Shown in pieces: positions 46,265-56,803 of a stretch of 64,000 bases of DNA (position 1 is its first letter; each line of letters starts with the position of its first letter). The notes under the pieces are model-generated. The model was not told the origin of the DNA, did not search any database, and saw nothing but the letters and a program-made list of their open reading frames with translations. A program made the translations under genes and the position numbers. This DNA comes from Kangiella shandongensis (GTDB lineage Bacteria > Pseudomonadota > Gammaproteobacteria > Enterobacterales > Kangiellaceae): contig NZ_JACNML010000003.1 of NCBI RefSeq assembly GCF_020005365.1, forward strand, positions 1-64,000. Reading direction: 5' to 3'.

Positions 46265-48433
46265 ATGAAGAAAGTATTATCAGCCGTGGCAATTTCAATA
46301 GCGGCTACAGCGTCGCCATTAATGGCAGACGAAGGTATGTGGCAACCAAGTCAACTCCCACAAATCGAAGATCAGCTAGAAGATGCTGGTCTGGAAATTG
46401 ATCCGGATAATCTGGCCAAACTAACCGAGTTCCCGATGGGCGCGGTGATTAGTCTCGGTGGCTGCACGGCCTCTTTCCTGTCACCGAAAGGTTTGGTTGC
46501 AACCAACCACCACTGCGCTTACGGCAGCATTCAGTTCAACTCTACAGCCGAAAACAACTTATTAGAGAAGGGTTTCCTGGCTAAAGATTTCTCAGAAGAG
46601 TTACCGGCGGCTCCTGGGTCTCGGGTTTATGTTACCACTGAACTAACAAACGTTACTGATGCAATCAGTAGTGGCCTTACCGGTGAAATGTCTGGTATGG
46701 AGCGCTATAAAGCTGTTGAGACAAAAGAAAAAGAACTGGTCGCTGACTGCGAAGCCGAAGAAGGCTATCGCTGTAACGTCTATTCTTTCCACGGTGGTCT
46801 TGAGTACTATTTAATCAAGCAAATGGAAATCCGCGACGTACGTCTGGTCTATGCACCATCATCACATATCGGTAAATACGGCGGCGATGTGGATAACTGG
46901 ATGTGGCCACGTCATACGGGTGACTTTTCTTTCTACCGTGCCTATGTGGGTAAAGACGGCAAACCAGCAGATTACTCCAAAGATAACGTGCCTTACGAGC
47001 CAGAGCATTTCCTAAAAGTTAACGCCAACGGCGTATCGAAAGGCGATTTCGTTATGGTTACGGGTTACCCGGGGCGTACCAACCGTTACCGCACCAGTGC
47101 CGAAGTCGAAAACGAGTTCGAGTGGCGTTACCCTACTTTCCGCGGGATTTTGCACAAATACATCGACATTATTAAAGAAAATGCGCCTGAGGGCAGCGAC
47201 GCGCGTGTTAAATATGCCAGTACTTTAGCCGGCCTTAACAATGCGGAGAAAAACTGGGGCAGCATGATCGAAAGCTATGGAAAAGGTGATTTGCTGGAGC
47301 GCCGCCAAAAGCTTGAAGCTGACTTAGAGGCATGGCTGCTAGACAACCCTGAAATGAAAGAGAAGCACGGTGATGCACTAGTTCAACTAGACAGCCTGAT
47401 CAAAGAAGCTCTCAAAGACCAGGCTATTGAGCTTAAAAGATGGGGCATGAGTCGTGATACGTTAACGGGTACTGCTGCTAAGTTATATCGTTTAGCGATT
47501 GAAAGCGAAAAACCTGATGCACAGCGTGAACCAGGCTACCAGGAGCGTGACATAACACGAATCAAGGAAAGCCTTAAACGCATGAATCGTCGCTGGGACG
47601 CGGATGTCGAAAAAGCACTTTACAAGCATTTCGTTGCTGAATATGCCAAACTTCCGGCAAAAGATCGCATTAAAAGCTATGACAAGTTCATGGGAATCGA
47701 GTCTGATTTTAATGCTGACCAGTTCAATGCTAAAGTCGATAGAATGTTCGCCGAAACAAAACTTATAGATGAGCAGGTTCGCCTGAGCTGGATTGGCCGT
47801 TCGGTCGAAGAGTTTAAAAACTCTAATGATCCATTTATCCAATTGGCCGTTGCTACCTATGAAGAGAAGCACAAAAAAGAACTGGAAGATAAAGAGCAGT
47901 CGGGAAAGTTCAAGAAACTACGCCCGCAATACATGGCTGCAATCATCGACTATTATAAGTCACAGGACAAAGCGGTTTACGCTGATGCTAACAGTACACT
48001 TCGAGTGACTTATGGTAACGTCAAAGGTTACTCACCGAAGGATGGCATGTATGCAACACCTTTTACCACGCTCGAAGGTCTTGCAGCTAAACATACAGGC
48101 AAAGCCCCATTTATCTCACCGGCGAAACAACTGGAGCTGATTAAAGGTAAGGAGTTTGGTGAATACAAAGATCCTGCTTTAAACAGTGTCCAGGTCAACT
48201 TCTTATCTACTGTAGATACGACTGGTGGCAACTCAGGCTCACCAACCATGAATGCCAATGCCGAATTTGTTGGTTTATTATTTGACGGTGTTTATGAGTC
48301 GATTATTGGCGACTGGGATTACAATCCGGATCTAAATCGCTCTATCCATGTCAGCAGTGCTTATATGCTATGGGTAATGGAGCACGTCGATGGCGCTGAT
48401 AACCTCATTAAAGAAATGAAAATTGTCAGATAA
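46265..48433 (+). CDS. Peptidase S46 family dipeptidyl-peptidase
   Basis: The 722-residue precursor has a signal peptide (MKKVLSAVAISIAATASPLMA), then the S46 catalytic residues: His in VATNHHCAYG, Asp in the VDNWMWPRHTGDFSFYR region, and Ser in TTGGNSGSPTMN. S46 enzymes (DPP7, DPP11) release dipeptides in the periplasm of bacteria that live on peptides. After the serine, the substrate-pocket position reads FDG, as in the broad DPP7 type, rather than the Arg of acid-specific DPP11; this is an inference from remembered family alignments. AGGGG precedes the start. Together with the leucine-degrading operon it suggests amino-acid-based growth. Confidence 0.92.
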   Translation: MKKVLSAVAISIAATASPLMADEGMWQPSQLPQIEDQLEDAGLEIDPDNLAKLTEFPMGAVISLGGCTASFLSPKGLVATNHHCAYGSIQFNSTAENNLLEKGFLAKDFSEELPAAPGSRVYVTTELTNVTDAISSGLTGEMSGMERYKAVETKEKELVADCEAEEGYRCNVYSFHGGLEYYLIKQMEIRDVRLVYAPSSHIGKYGGDVDNWMWPRHTGDFSFYRAYVGKDGKPADYSKDNVPYEPEHFLKVNANGVSKGDFVMVTGYPGRTNRYRTSAEVENEFEWRYPTFRGILHKYIDIIKENAPEGSDARVKYASTLAGLNNAEKNWGSMIESYGKGDLLERRQKLEADLEAWLLDNPEMKEKHGDALVQLDSLIKEALKDQAIELKRWGMSRDTLTGTAAKLYRLAIESEKPDAQREPGYQERDITRIKESLKRMNRRWDADVEKALYKHFVAEYAKLPAKDRIKSYDKFMGIESDFNADQFNAKVDRMFAETKLIDEQVRLSWIGRSVEEFKNSNDPFIQLAVATYEEKHKKELEDKEQSGKFKKLRPQYMAAIIDYYKSQDKAVYADANSTLRVTYGNVKGYSPKDGMYATPFTTLEGLAAKHTGKAPFISPAKQLELIKGKEFGEYKDPALNSVQVNFLSTVDTTGGNSGSPTMNANAEFVGLLFDGVYESIIGDWDYNPDLNRSIHVSSAYMLWVMEHVDGADNLIKEMKIVR

Positions 48434-48478
48434 TCCATTGAGCTAACAAAACTTTTCATTTAAAAATGTAAAAACTTT

Positions 48479-48505
48479 AAGAGCAGCCTAACCGCTGCTC
48501 TTTTT
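48479..48505 (+). terminator. Terminator of the S46 peptidase gene
   Basis: AAGAGCAGC pairs with GCTGCTCTT around CTAACC and is followed by further T residues. Confidence 0.9.
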
Positions 48506-48590
48506 GTATAGATTTTAAACAATATGACAAACATCCGACCAGTACTCCCTTATAATGGTGTTGAACTCTTAACACAACTGGATAGTTTAA

Positions 48591-49067
48591 ATGCGTACGG
48601 GAAAACAGTTACAACAGAAAGCACCTGCTCACAAACCCCTTATCCAGGAGCTGACTATCACAAGAATTGACGTTCCCGTGGTTACCCTGCAATACCCTCA
48701 TAACGTCATGTTTTGCGAAGCTTTTCTGCGCCAAAAAGACGAGTTTATTCAGTCCTGCTACCATCAACAGAATAACCGCTTACCCCAACTACTCATCAAG
48801 TTAGATGGAATTTCAGACGTTTCCAGCGATCTAGCCTCCTATATCCAGAGCAAGCACCATCAGGCTTTATACTCCTCTGTGGCCTATGTCTTAAGTCAAG
48901 GTAATATGGCCGTTCTTGAACAGCATCATCTTGAACACCTGGTCGCCAACCACCTACAAAACTCTCCAACAAGCGGCAGTAACTTCTATCCTATCGGTAT
49001 ATTTACCAGCGCTGGACAGGCTCTGGAGTGGTTAACATCAAGACCTGGCAGTCATCACCTTAGCTAA
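48591..49067 (+). CDS. Hypothetical protein, possibly SpoIIAA/STAS-like
   Basis: The 158-residue soluble protein is not confidently recognised. Its pattern of alternating strands and helices (PQLLIKLDGISDVSS, ALYSSVAYVLSQGNMAVLE, FYPIGIFTSAGQALEWLTS) resembles SpoIIAA-like STAS proteins. In those, the final FxSxxxALxWL segment is typical. No signal peptide is present. It lies between a terminator and the GGDEF-EAL gene in the same direction, 60 bp apart, so a signalling link is possible. The ribosome-binding site is weak (GGA). Confidence 0.6.
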   Translation: MRTGKQLQQKAPAHKPLIQELTITRIDVPVVTLQYPHNVMFCEAFLRQKDEFIQSCYHQQNNRLPQLLIKLDGISDVSSDLASYIQSKHHQALYSSVAYVLSQGNMAVLEQHHLEHLVANHLQNSPTSGSNFYPIGIFTSAGQALEWLTSRPGSHHLS

Positions 49068-49130
49068 GCAAATTATATTGCCAAAACCCCGGAAAAATAC
49101 TATGGTAAATGCATAGTGAGGGGTAACCAA

Positions 49131-51785
49131 TTGTATAAATTTTTGATAAGAACCCTAGTGTTTTTAGCAGTGTTCTTATGTTGTGGGCTATTAACACCTG
49201 ATATTCTGGCTAGCGAGCAGACCAAAGAGCCTAAGCGTTCTTTGCGAGTAGCTATGTTTAATGCTCCTCCTATTATGGAGCTTACCGAAGACAACAAGCG
49301 TCAAGGCTTTATGGTTGAACTTCTTGAGCAGATGGCTCGGGAAGAAGACTGGGATATAGAATGGGTCAACATGGACTGGCCTCAAGCAATTCCAAGAACT
49401 CTCAATAATGACATCGACCTGATTCCATTTATCGCCTATTCCGAGGCCCGCGCCGAACTTCTTGATTTTAACGAAGAAGGCATCCTTACAGGTTGGGGAC
49501 AGGTCTATGTGCACCATCAAGAAAAAATGCCGGAGAACATCATCGGCCTTTCAGGAAGAACGCTCGGCATTATCAAAAATGAAGTCTATGGTATAAAACT
49601 AGCCAATCTCTGCGACTTATTCAGTATCGAGTGCAACTTCATTGAAGTGGCGACCTATCGGGAAGCATTCGAGCTACTCGAAAAACGCTCCGTTGCCGGA
49701 ATCGTTACCAGTAACTTGGTCAGTTATGGTTATAACAATGAGTTAATACGAAAAACCCCTATTGTATTCGAGCCACGCAAGGTTTTATTTGCCACCGCAA
49801 AAAATACCAACACCAATTTGCTGAAAACGATTGACCGCTATACACGGCTTTGGCGTTTCGACGAAAGATCCATCTATTATCAATTAAAAGACAAATACTT
49901 AACTGAAATTGCTCAAACAAAGCCTCTTCCTCCATGGCTGCTATATGTGTCACTCGTGATCCTCAGCTTGCTCCTCTTCGCAGCCCTAATCGTTTTTATC
50001 TTAAGAAAGCAGGTCAAAATACAAACCCAGGATCTGGAGGATAAAAGCGATCAAATTCGGCAGATCATCAACTTAGTGCCTCACATGATTTTTGCCAGTA
50101 ATGCCAACGGTAAGCTTATTCTGGCAAACCGTTACGCCGCCAATTTCTTTGGTATTAATATGAAAGATATTGAAGGGTACCGCCAAAAGGACTTAATTTC
50201 ACACGTGCCCAAAGCCAAAAGTCTGTTCGAGGAGGAACAGTTACTCTTAAGAAGAGACGCGCACGCCATTCAAAAAGAAATAGAGGCCTACAACATTGAA
50301 GGCCAGAAAATCATGCTCAAGATTTCAAAAGTCCCTTTTGTCACCCGCTATAGCCGCATACCGTCAGTCGTGACTGTCGGCGTGGACATCACCGAATCAA
50401 AAGAGTATGAAAGCCAAATTCAGCACATGGCGCAACATGACTCACTTACCCAGCTACCCAATCGCCTGTTACTCAAGGATCGCATCCACCAATCGCTAGC
50501 CTTAACGCAACGCTATGATCAAAGTGGCGCAGTGCTATTCATTGATTTAGATTATTTTAAGAATATTAATGACTCTCTGGGTCATATGGCAGGTGATAAT
50601 CTTCTGCAAGAAGTTGCGGTTCGATTAAAGAATGTCGTTAGAGAAGGTGATACTGTAGCCCGCCTTGGCGGCGATGAATTTATAATACAACTCAACCAGC
50701 TAGACAGTGATCAGCTGGAAGCAGAAAAAGCAGCTTGTAAAATCGCAGAGAATATAAACTATACACTTGCTCAGGAATACCATGTTGATGGTCATAAGCT
50801 ATTTACAACAGCTAGTATCGGTATTGTAATTTACCCGCGCGACGCCAATACCGAAGAGTCCATTATACAAAGAGCCGATACCGCTATGTATTACGCGAAA
50901 TCAATGGGCCGCAATCGCTATGCTGTGTTTAAGCGTGAAATGGAAAAGGTTGTGGTTCGCAACCACCTGCTCGAACGCGAGTTAAGAAAGTCGCTGGTAG
51001 AGTCTCGTTTGTTACTGAGATTTCAGCCGCAAATTACTAATGACGATAATGAGTTTATCGGCGCCGAAGCATTGCTACGCTGGAACCACCCAACCGAAGG
51101 CATTATATCCCCGGCAGAATTTATCCCTATCGCTGAAGAAAACCACTTAATTATTCCGATCGGTGAATGGGTACTTAAACAAGTTTGCTTCCAAATACAG
51201 CATTGGCTTGAACAATACGGCATATCACCATTCATCACGGTGAATCTTTCAGCAGTCCAAATTCGTCACTCGGATCTTGTCAATTACATTAAAGAGCTTC
51301 TGGAAAGAACACAAATTCCACCGCATTTACTTGAACTCGAGGTGACGGAGACCGTATTATTGCATGAAGCTCGAATTTCTATTGATGTTCTGCAGGAGCT
51401 TAAAAAGCTGGGGGTTAGATTGTCTATTGATGACTTCGGTACAGGCTATTCTTCTCTTACCTACCTCAAAAAACTACCGCTGGACAAGCTGAAAATAGAT
51501 CGCTCCTTTATTAAAGATATTCCAGGCGACCCCGACAGCGAAACCATCATCCGTACTGTTATTGGCATGAGCCATGACCTGGGTTTAGAGGTTATCGCCG
51601 AGGGAGTAGAAACTAAAGAGCAACTGGATTATCTATGCAAGGAACGCTGTTGCATGTTCCAGGGCTTCTACTTTGATCCTCCAATCACTTTGGAGCAAAT
51701 TGAAGAAAAATACTTTCCAGAAATTCAGCGAAAAGCCAAGAGCAGTAGTACAGTCATAAACCTCAATGACTACTCGAAAAAATAA
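49131..51785 (+). CDS. Periplasmic-sensing GGDEF-EAL protein
   Basis: This cyclic-di-GMP enzyme has a signal sequence, an extracytoplasmic solute-binding domain of the SBP_bac_3 type (RSLRVAMFNAPPIMEL), a membrane helix (LLYVSLVILSLLLFAALIVFIL), a PAS domain, a GGDEF domain with intact RLGGDEF, and an EAL domain with intact EAL, NLS, ELEVTE and DDFGTGYSSL motifs. Both synthesis and breakdown therefore look possible. The ligand is probably an amino acid or related small molecule, by family. The frame opens with GTG at 49116, but TTG 49131 lies 7 bp after GAGGGG (49118-49123), so TTG is the likely start (884 residues). Confidence 0.88.
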   Translation: MYKFLIRTLVFLAVFLCCGLLTPDILASEQTKEPKRSLRVAMFNAPPIMELTEDNKRQGFMVELLEQMAREEDWDIEWVNMDWPQAIPRTLNNDIDLIPFIAYSEARAELLDFNEEGILTGWGQVYVHHQEKMPENIIGLSGRTLGIIKNEVYGIKLANLCDLFSIECNFIEVATYREAFELLEKRSVAGIVTSNLVSYGYNNELIRKTPIVFEPRKVLFATAKNTNTNLLKTIDRYTRLWRFDERSIYYQLKDKYLTEIAQTKPLPPWLLYVSLVILSLLLFAALIVFILRKQVKIQTQDLEDKSDQIRQIINLVPHMIFASNANGKLILANRYAANFFGINMKDIEGYRQKDLISHVPKAKSLFEEEQLLLRRDAHAIQKEIEAYNIEGQKIMLKISKVPFVTRYSRIPSVVTVGVDITESKEYESQIQHMAQHDSLTQLPNRLLLKDRIHQSLALTQRYDQSGAVLFIDLDYFKNINDSLGHMAGDNLLQEVAVRLKNVVREGDTVARLGGDEFIIQLNQLDSDQLEAEKAACKIAENINYTLAQEYHVDGHKLFTTASIGIVIYPRDANTEESIIQRADTAMYYAKSMGRNRYAVFKREMEKVVVRNHLLERELRKSLVESRLLLRFQPQITNDDNEFIGAEALLRWNHPTEGIISPAEFIPIAEENHLIIPIGEWVLKQVCFQIQHWLEQYGISPFITVNLSAVQIRHSDLVNYIKELLERTQIPPHLLELEVTETVLLHEARISIDVLQELKKLGVRLSIDDFGTGYSSLTYLKKLPLDKLKIDRSFIKDIPGDPDSETIIRTVIGMSHDLGLEVIAEGVETKEQLDYLCKERCCMFQGFYFDPPITLEQIEEKYFPEIQRKAKSSSTVINLNDYSKK

Positions 51786-51800
51786 AATCGAAGAGTTACA

Positions 51801-51827
51801 AAAAAGCCCGCATGAAGCGGGCTTTTT
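51801..51827. terminator. Bidirectional terminator between the GGDEF-EAL gene and acnB
   Basis: AAAAAGCCCGC pairs perfectly with GCGGGCTTTTT around ATGAA, serving both converging genes. Confidence 0.93.
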
Positions 51828-51841
51828 ATTAACAATGCGAA

Positions 51842-54454
51842 TTAAGCATCGACGGTTACCTGATTGGAAACAGGAATCGTCACTTTATTCGCCTGCTGCT
51901 TATATTCTTCCATCTGGTGGAAGTTCATATAAACGTAGATATCATCTGCCATGGAATCAATCTTATCGGCGTACTGTTTGTACTCCTCAACCGTTGGCAA
52001 CTTACCAATAACCGCAGCAACAGAAGCAAGCTCCGCAGAGGCCAGGTAAACGTTAGCACCCTGTCCTAAACGGTTCGGGAAGTTACGCGTCGACGTCGAA
52101 ACCACCGTTGATTTAGGTGCAACTCGTGCCTGGTTACCCATACACAATGAGCAGCCTGGCATCTCTAAACGAGCACCTGAACGGCCGAAGGTATTATAGT
52201 GTCCCTCTTCCATCAACTGGTGTTCGTCCATTTTAGTCGGCGGAGCAATCCATAAACGTGTTTCTAACGTGCCAGCTTCGATATCTTCAAGCAGCTTGGC
52301 CGCTGCACGGAAGTGACCAATATTAGTCATACAAGAACCGATGAACACCTCATCAATCTTATCACCAGCAACTTCGCTTAGAAGACGGGCGTCATCTGGA
52401 TCGTTAGGAGCGCACAACACTGGCTCTTTCAGATTATCCATGTCAATTTCGATAACTTCGGTATACTCTGCGTCAGCATCTGCAGATAACAAGCTTGGAT
52501 TATCTAGCCACTCCTGCATCTTCTCAATACGACGTGACAGCGTACGCTCATCACCATAGCCGTTAGAAATCATCCACTTAAGCAATACAATATTTGATTC
52601 TAAGTATTCAGCCACTGATTCTTCGCTTAACTTAATGGTACAACCCGCAGCTGAACGCTCAGCTGAAGCATCCGAAAGCTCAAATGCCTGCTCGGCCGTT
52701 AAGTCTTCAAGACCTTCAATCTCAAGAATACGGCCAGAGAAAATATTCTTCTTACCCGCTTTTTCTACCGTCAAGTGACCATCCTGGATCGCTTGATAAG
52801 GGATCGCATGGACCAGATCACGAAGCGTGATACCAGGCTGACGCTTACCTTTAAAGCGAACCAATACCGACTCAGGCATATCCAAAGGCATAACGCCTGT
52901 CGCAGCGGCGAATGCAACCAGACCGGAACCTGCCGGGAACGAAATCCCCAATGGGAAACGTGTATGCGAGTCTCCACCAGTACCCACAGTGTCAGGAAGC
53001 AACATACGGTTCAACCAGCTGTGAATAATACCGTCACCAGGACGAAGCGAAACACCGCCACGGTTCATGATGAAATCTGGAAGCGTGTGCTGCGTACCAA
53101 CATCGACAGGTTTCGGGTAAGCCGCGGTGTGACAGAATGACTGCATGACTAAGTCAGCAGAGAAACCCAGACACGCTAAATCTTTCAACTCATCACGCGT
53201 CATAGGACCAGTTGTATCCTGAGAGCCAACCGTCGTCATTTTAGGGACACAGTATTGACCAGCACGAACACCTTCAACACCACAGGCACGGCCAACCATC
53301 TTCTGCGCCAGCGTATAACCTTTGCCAGAGTCAGTAACCTCTTCTGCGTTACGGAATAAGTCCGTCGCGTCCAAACCTAAGTATTCACGAGCACGCTCTG
53401 TTAAGCCACGACCAATGATAAGAGGAATACGACCACCCGCTTGGACTTCATCAAAGATAACCTTGCTGCCGTATTCAAACTCAGAGATGACTTCGCCGTT
53501 CTTAGTCACTTTACCTTCATACGGGTAAAAATCGATAACATCGCCCATTTCCATTTTTGACACGTCAAGCTCTACTGGCATAGCGCCCGCATCTTTCATC
53601 GTGTTATAGAAAATTGGAGCAATTTTACTACCGAAACAGAAACCACCGGCACGCTTGTTTGGTACATGAGGAATATCGTCACCCATCAACCATAATACTG
53701 AGTTCGTTGCAGATTTACGTGAAGAGCCAGTACCCACAACGTCACCCACGTAAACAATTGGGTTGCCTTTCTCTTCAAGCTTTTCAATCAAGCTCATTGG
53801 GCCAATTTCACCCTCTTTATCCGGGTCGATACCTTCACGAGCATTTTTTAACATTGCTAATGAGTGAAGAGGGATATCTGGACGTGACCAGGCATCCTGT
53901 GCTGGAGACAAATCATCAGTATTGGTCTCACCCGGCACTTTAAATACGGTTAGCGTAATTTTTTCATCCATTTTTGGCTTTTTAGTAAACCACTCACCTT
54001 CTGCCCAAGACTTAATCACGTCTTTTGCAATCTCGTTTCCGTTATCTGCTTTCTCTGCCACATCGTGGAAAGCGTCGAACATTAATAAGGTGTCCTTTAG
54101 CTGTTCGCCAGCTAACTCGCCCAATGCTTTATCATCAAGCAACTCAACCAATGTTGCGATATTATAACCGCCTAACATAGTGCCTAGAAGCTTAACAGCG
54201 TGCTCTTTATTAACCAGCGGAGATTCTGCCTCACCCTTAGCGATCGCAGCTAAAAAGCCTGCTTTAACGTAAGCTGCTTCATCGACACCTGGAGGTACAC
54301 GATCAGTTAAAAGCTCAACTAAGAACTCTTCTTCACCTGCTGGTGGATTTTTCAGTAATTCAACAAGCTCATTCACTTGCTCTGCGCTCAAAGGCAAAGG
54401 TGGAATACCTTGCTCAGCACGTTCTGCTACATGTTTTCTGTATGCTTCTAACAC
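51842..54454 (-). CDS. acnB: Aconitate hydratase B
   Basis: AcnB converts citrate to isocitrate in the citric acid cycle and may hydrate 2-methylaconitate. The 870-residue length is typical. It begins with the helical HEAT-like domain (MLEAYRKHVAERAEQGIPPLPL), has the swivel domain before the catalytic core, and keeps the iron-sulfur ligands: Cys in GSCMTNIGHFR and the pair in CSLCMGNQ. Domain order separates AcnB from AcnA. It follows a leader of about 150 nt with a good promoter. Confidence 0.97.
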   Translation of the reverse strand: MLEAYRKHVAERAEQGIPPLPLSAEQVNELVELLKNPPAGEEEFLVELLTDRVPPGVDEAAYVKAGFLAAIAKGEAESPLVNKEHAVKLLGTMLGGYNIATLVELLDDKALGELAGEQLKDTLLMFDAFHDVAEKADNGNEIAKDVIKSWAEGEWFTKKPKMDEKITLTVFKVPGETNTDDLSPAQDAWSRPDIPLHSLAMLKNAREGIDPDKEGEIGPMSLIEKLEEKGNPIVYVGDVVGTGSSRKSATNSVLWLMGDDIPHVPNKRAGGFCFGSKIAPIFYNTMKDAGAMPVELDVSKMEMGDVIDFYPYEGKVTKNGEVISEFEYGSKVIFDEVQAGGRIPLIIGRGLTERAREYLGLDATDLFRNAEEVTDSGKGYTLAQKMVGRACGVEGVRAGQYCVPKMTTVGSQDTTGPMTRDELKDLACLGFSADLVMQSFCHTAAYPKPVDVGTQHTLPDFIMNRGGVSLRPGDGIIHSWLNRMLLPDTVGTGGDSHTRFPLGISFPAGSGLVAFAAATGVMPLDMPESVLVRFKGKRQPGITLRDLVHAIPYQAIQDGHLTVEKAGKKNIFSGRILEIEGLEDLTAEQAFELSDASAERSAAGCTIKLSEESVAEYLESNIVLLKWMISNGYGDERTLSRRIEKMQEWLDNPSLLSADADAEYTEVIEIDMDNLKEPVLCAPNDPDDARLLSEVAGDKIDEVFIGSCMTNIGHFRAAAKLLEDIEAGTLETRLWIAPPTKMDEHQLMEEGHYNTFGRSGARLEMPGCSLCMGNQARVAPKSTVVSTSTRNFPNRLGQGANVYLASAELASVAAVIGKLPTVEEYKQYADKIDSMADDIYVYMNFHQMEEYKQQANKVTIPVSNQVTVDA

Positions 54455-54613
54455 GCTATATTCCTCATTTTTGGCAAATTCAAATCTTTTACGATTCAGT
54501 TTTTACTAAGAAGGCTACGATGACCCGCCTTTAGCTATCAATCAAGGCATTTCAAGGTTTTTCGACGCCATTCCCGGCGCTTTTCAGCAACCTCCCCTGA
54601 AAATTGGCGGCTG

Positions 54614-54642
54614 ATTATAACACAGCATGCGACGAATGTGAG
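54614..54642 (-). promoter_or_regulatory. Candidate acnB promoter
   Basis: On the minus strand CTCACA (54637-54642), a 17-bp spacer and a perfect TATAAT (54614-54619) lie about 160 bp upstream of acnB, leaving a leader of about 150 nt. Confidence 0.55.
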
Positions 54643-54721
54643 GTGTATCTTGTTCAGGAGTGATTCATCATGATTATAATAAGCTATAAACCAACACTAA
54701 TATAGAATTAGGGGATAAATG

Positions 54722-55246
54722 ATGAATAAACAAAGAGTAACGCTCATAGGTATTGCAGTGGCATTTGCTATAAGCGGCCCAGCAGTACTGGCCAAAGGAA
54801 AGCCCCCTCACGCCGGAAAACAAAACGAAAAAGCTGCTGAAGCTTATGATGACAGACTCGAAGACGCCCAACATCGCTTGGAGCCTAAGCCCGATAGACG
54901 TGAACGCTATTTCGATGATCGTGACCGTAACATCATTTCAGACTATTACGACCGTCACTACCATGATCGTGACTATCGCGAAGCTAACCGCGCTAACCTG
55001 CCGCCAGGCTTGCAGAAGAAGTATGAACGCACAGGGCAGCTACCTCCGGGCTGGGCTAAGAAGTTAAACCGTGGCGACGTTCTTCCTATTGATATTTACC
55101 GACACGGCCATGAAGTCCCCTACGACCTGCGTCGCCGGTTACCCATTGGTCCGATAGGCAGCAAAATCATCGAGGTTGAAGGTAAAATTATTCGTGTGAT
55201 GGAAAACACCCGAGAAATCATCGACATTCTCGATATAGGCTTCTAG
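54722..55246 (+). CDS. Exported RcnB/CigR-like protein
   Basis: The start is one of two adjacent ATGs; 54722 is better spaced from AGGGGA. The 174-residue precursor has a signal peptide ending AVLA, a charged Asp/Arg/Tyr-rich middle, then the repeated motif LPPGLQKKYERTGQLPPGWAKK and a C-terminal segment IIEVEGKIIRVMENTREIIDIL. These are features of the RcnB/CigR family of periplasmic proteins, some linked to metal export or virulence control. The specific role here is unknown. It is divergent from acnB. Confidence 0.72.
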   Translation: MNKQRVTLIGIAVAFAISGPAVLAKGKPPHAGKQNEKAAEAYDDRLEDAQHRLEPKPDRRERYFDDRDRNIISDYYDRHYHDRDYREANRANLPPGLQKKYERTGQLPPGWAKKLNRGDVLPIDIYRHGHEVPYDLRRRLPIGPIGSKIIEVEGKIIRVMENTREIIDILDIGF

Positions 55247-55293
55247 CAGTCTTCCAACAGAAAAAGCCAGTTTCGCCTGTTTTTTATTCCTAC

Positions 55294-55315
55294 AGGGTGG
55301 GCCTCGGCCCACCTT
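55294..55315. repeat. GGTGGGCC palindrome
   Basis: GGTGGGCC (55296-55303) and GGCCCACC (55306-55313) form a near-perfect hairpin with a 2-bp centre, extended by an A-T and a G-T pair. It lies between the RcnB-like gene and purB and may act as a terminator or be a dispersed repeat. Confidence 0.55.
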
Positions 55316-55416
55316 ACGTTCATTCCTACATCACCATCTTCTTATGCTTACTTTTAAACCGAGTATAAGGTATGATCAGCCCCTTTAAAGAATTGATCAT
55401 TAGCTTTCACGGATAA

Positions 55417-56790
<1,374 letters not shown>

Positions 56791-56803
56791 TAAAACAAAG
56801 CTT

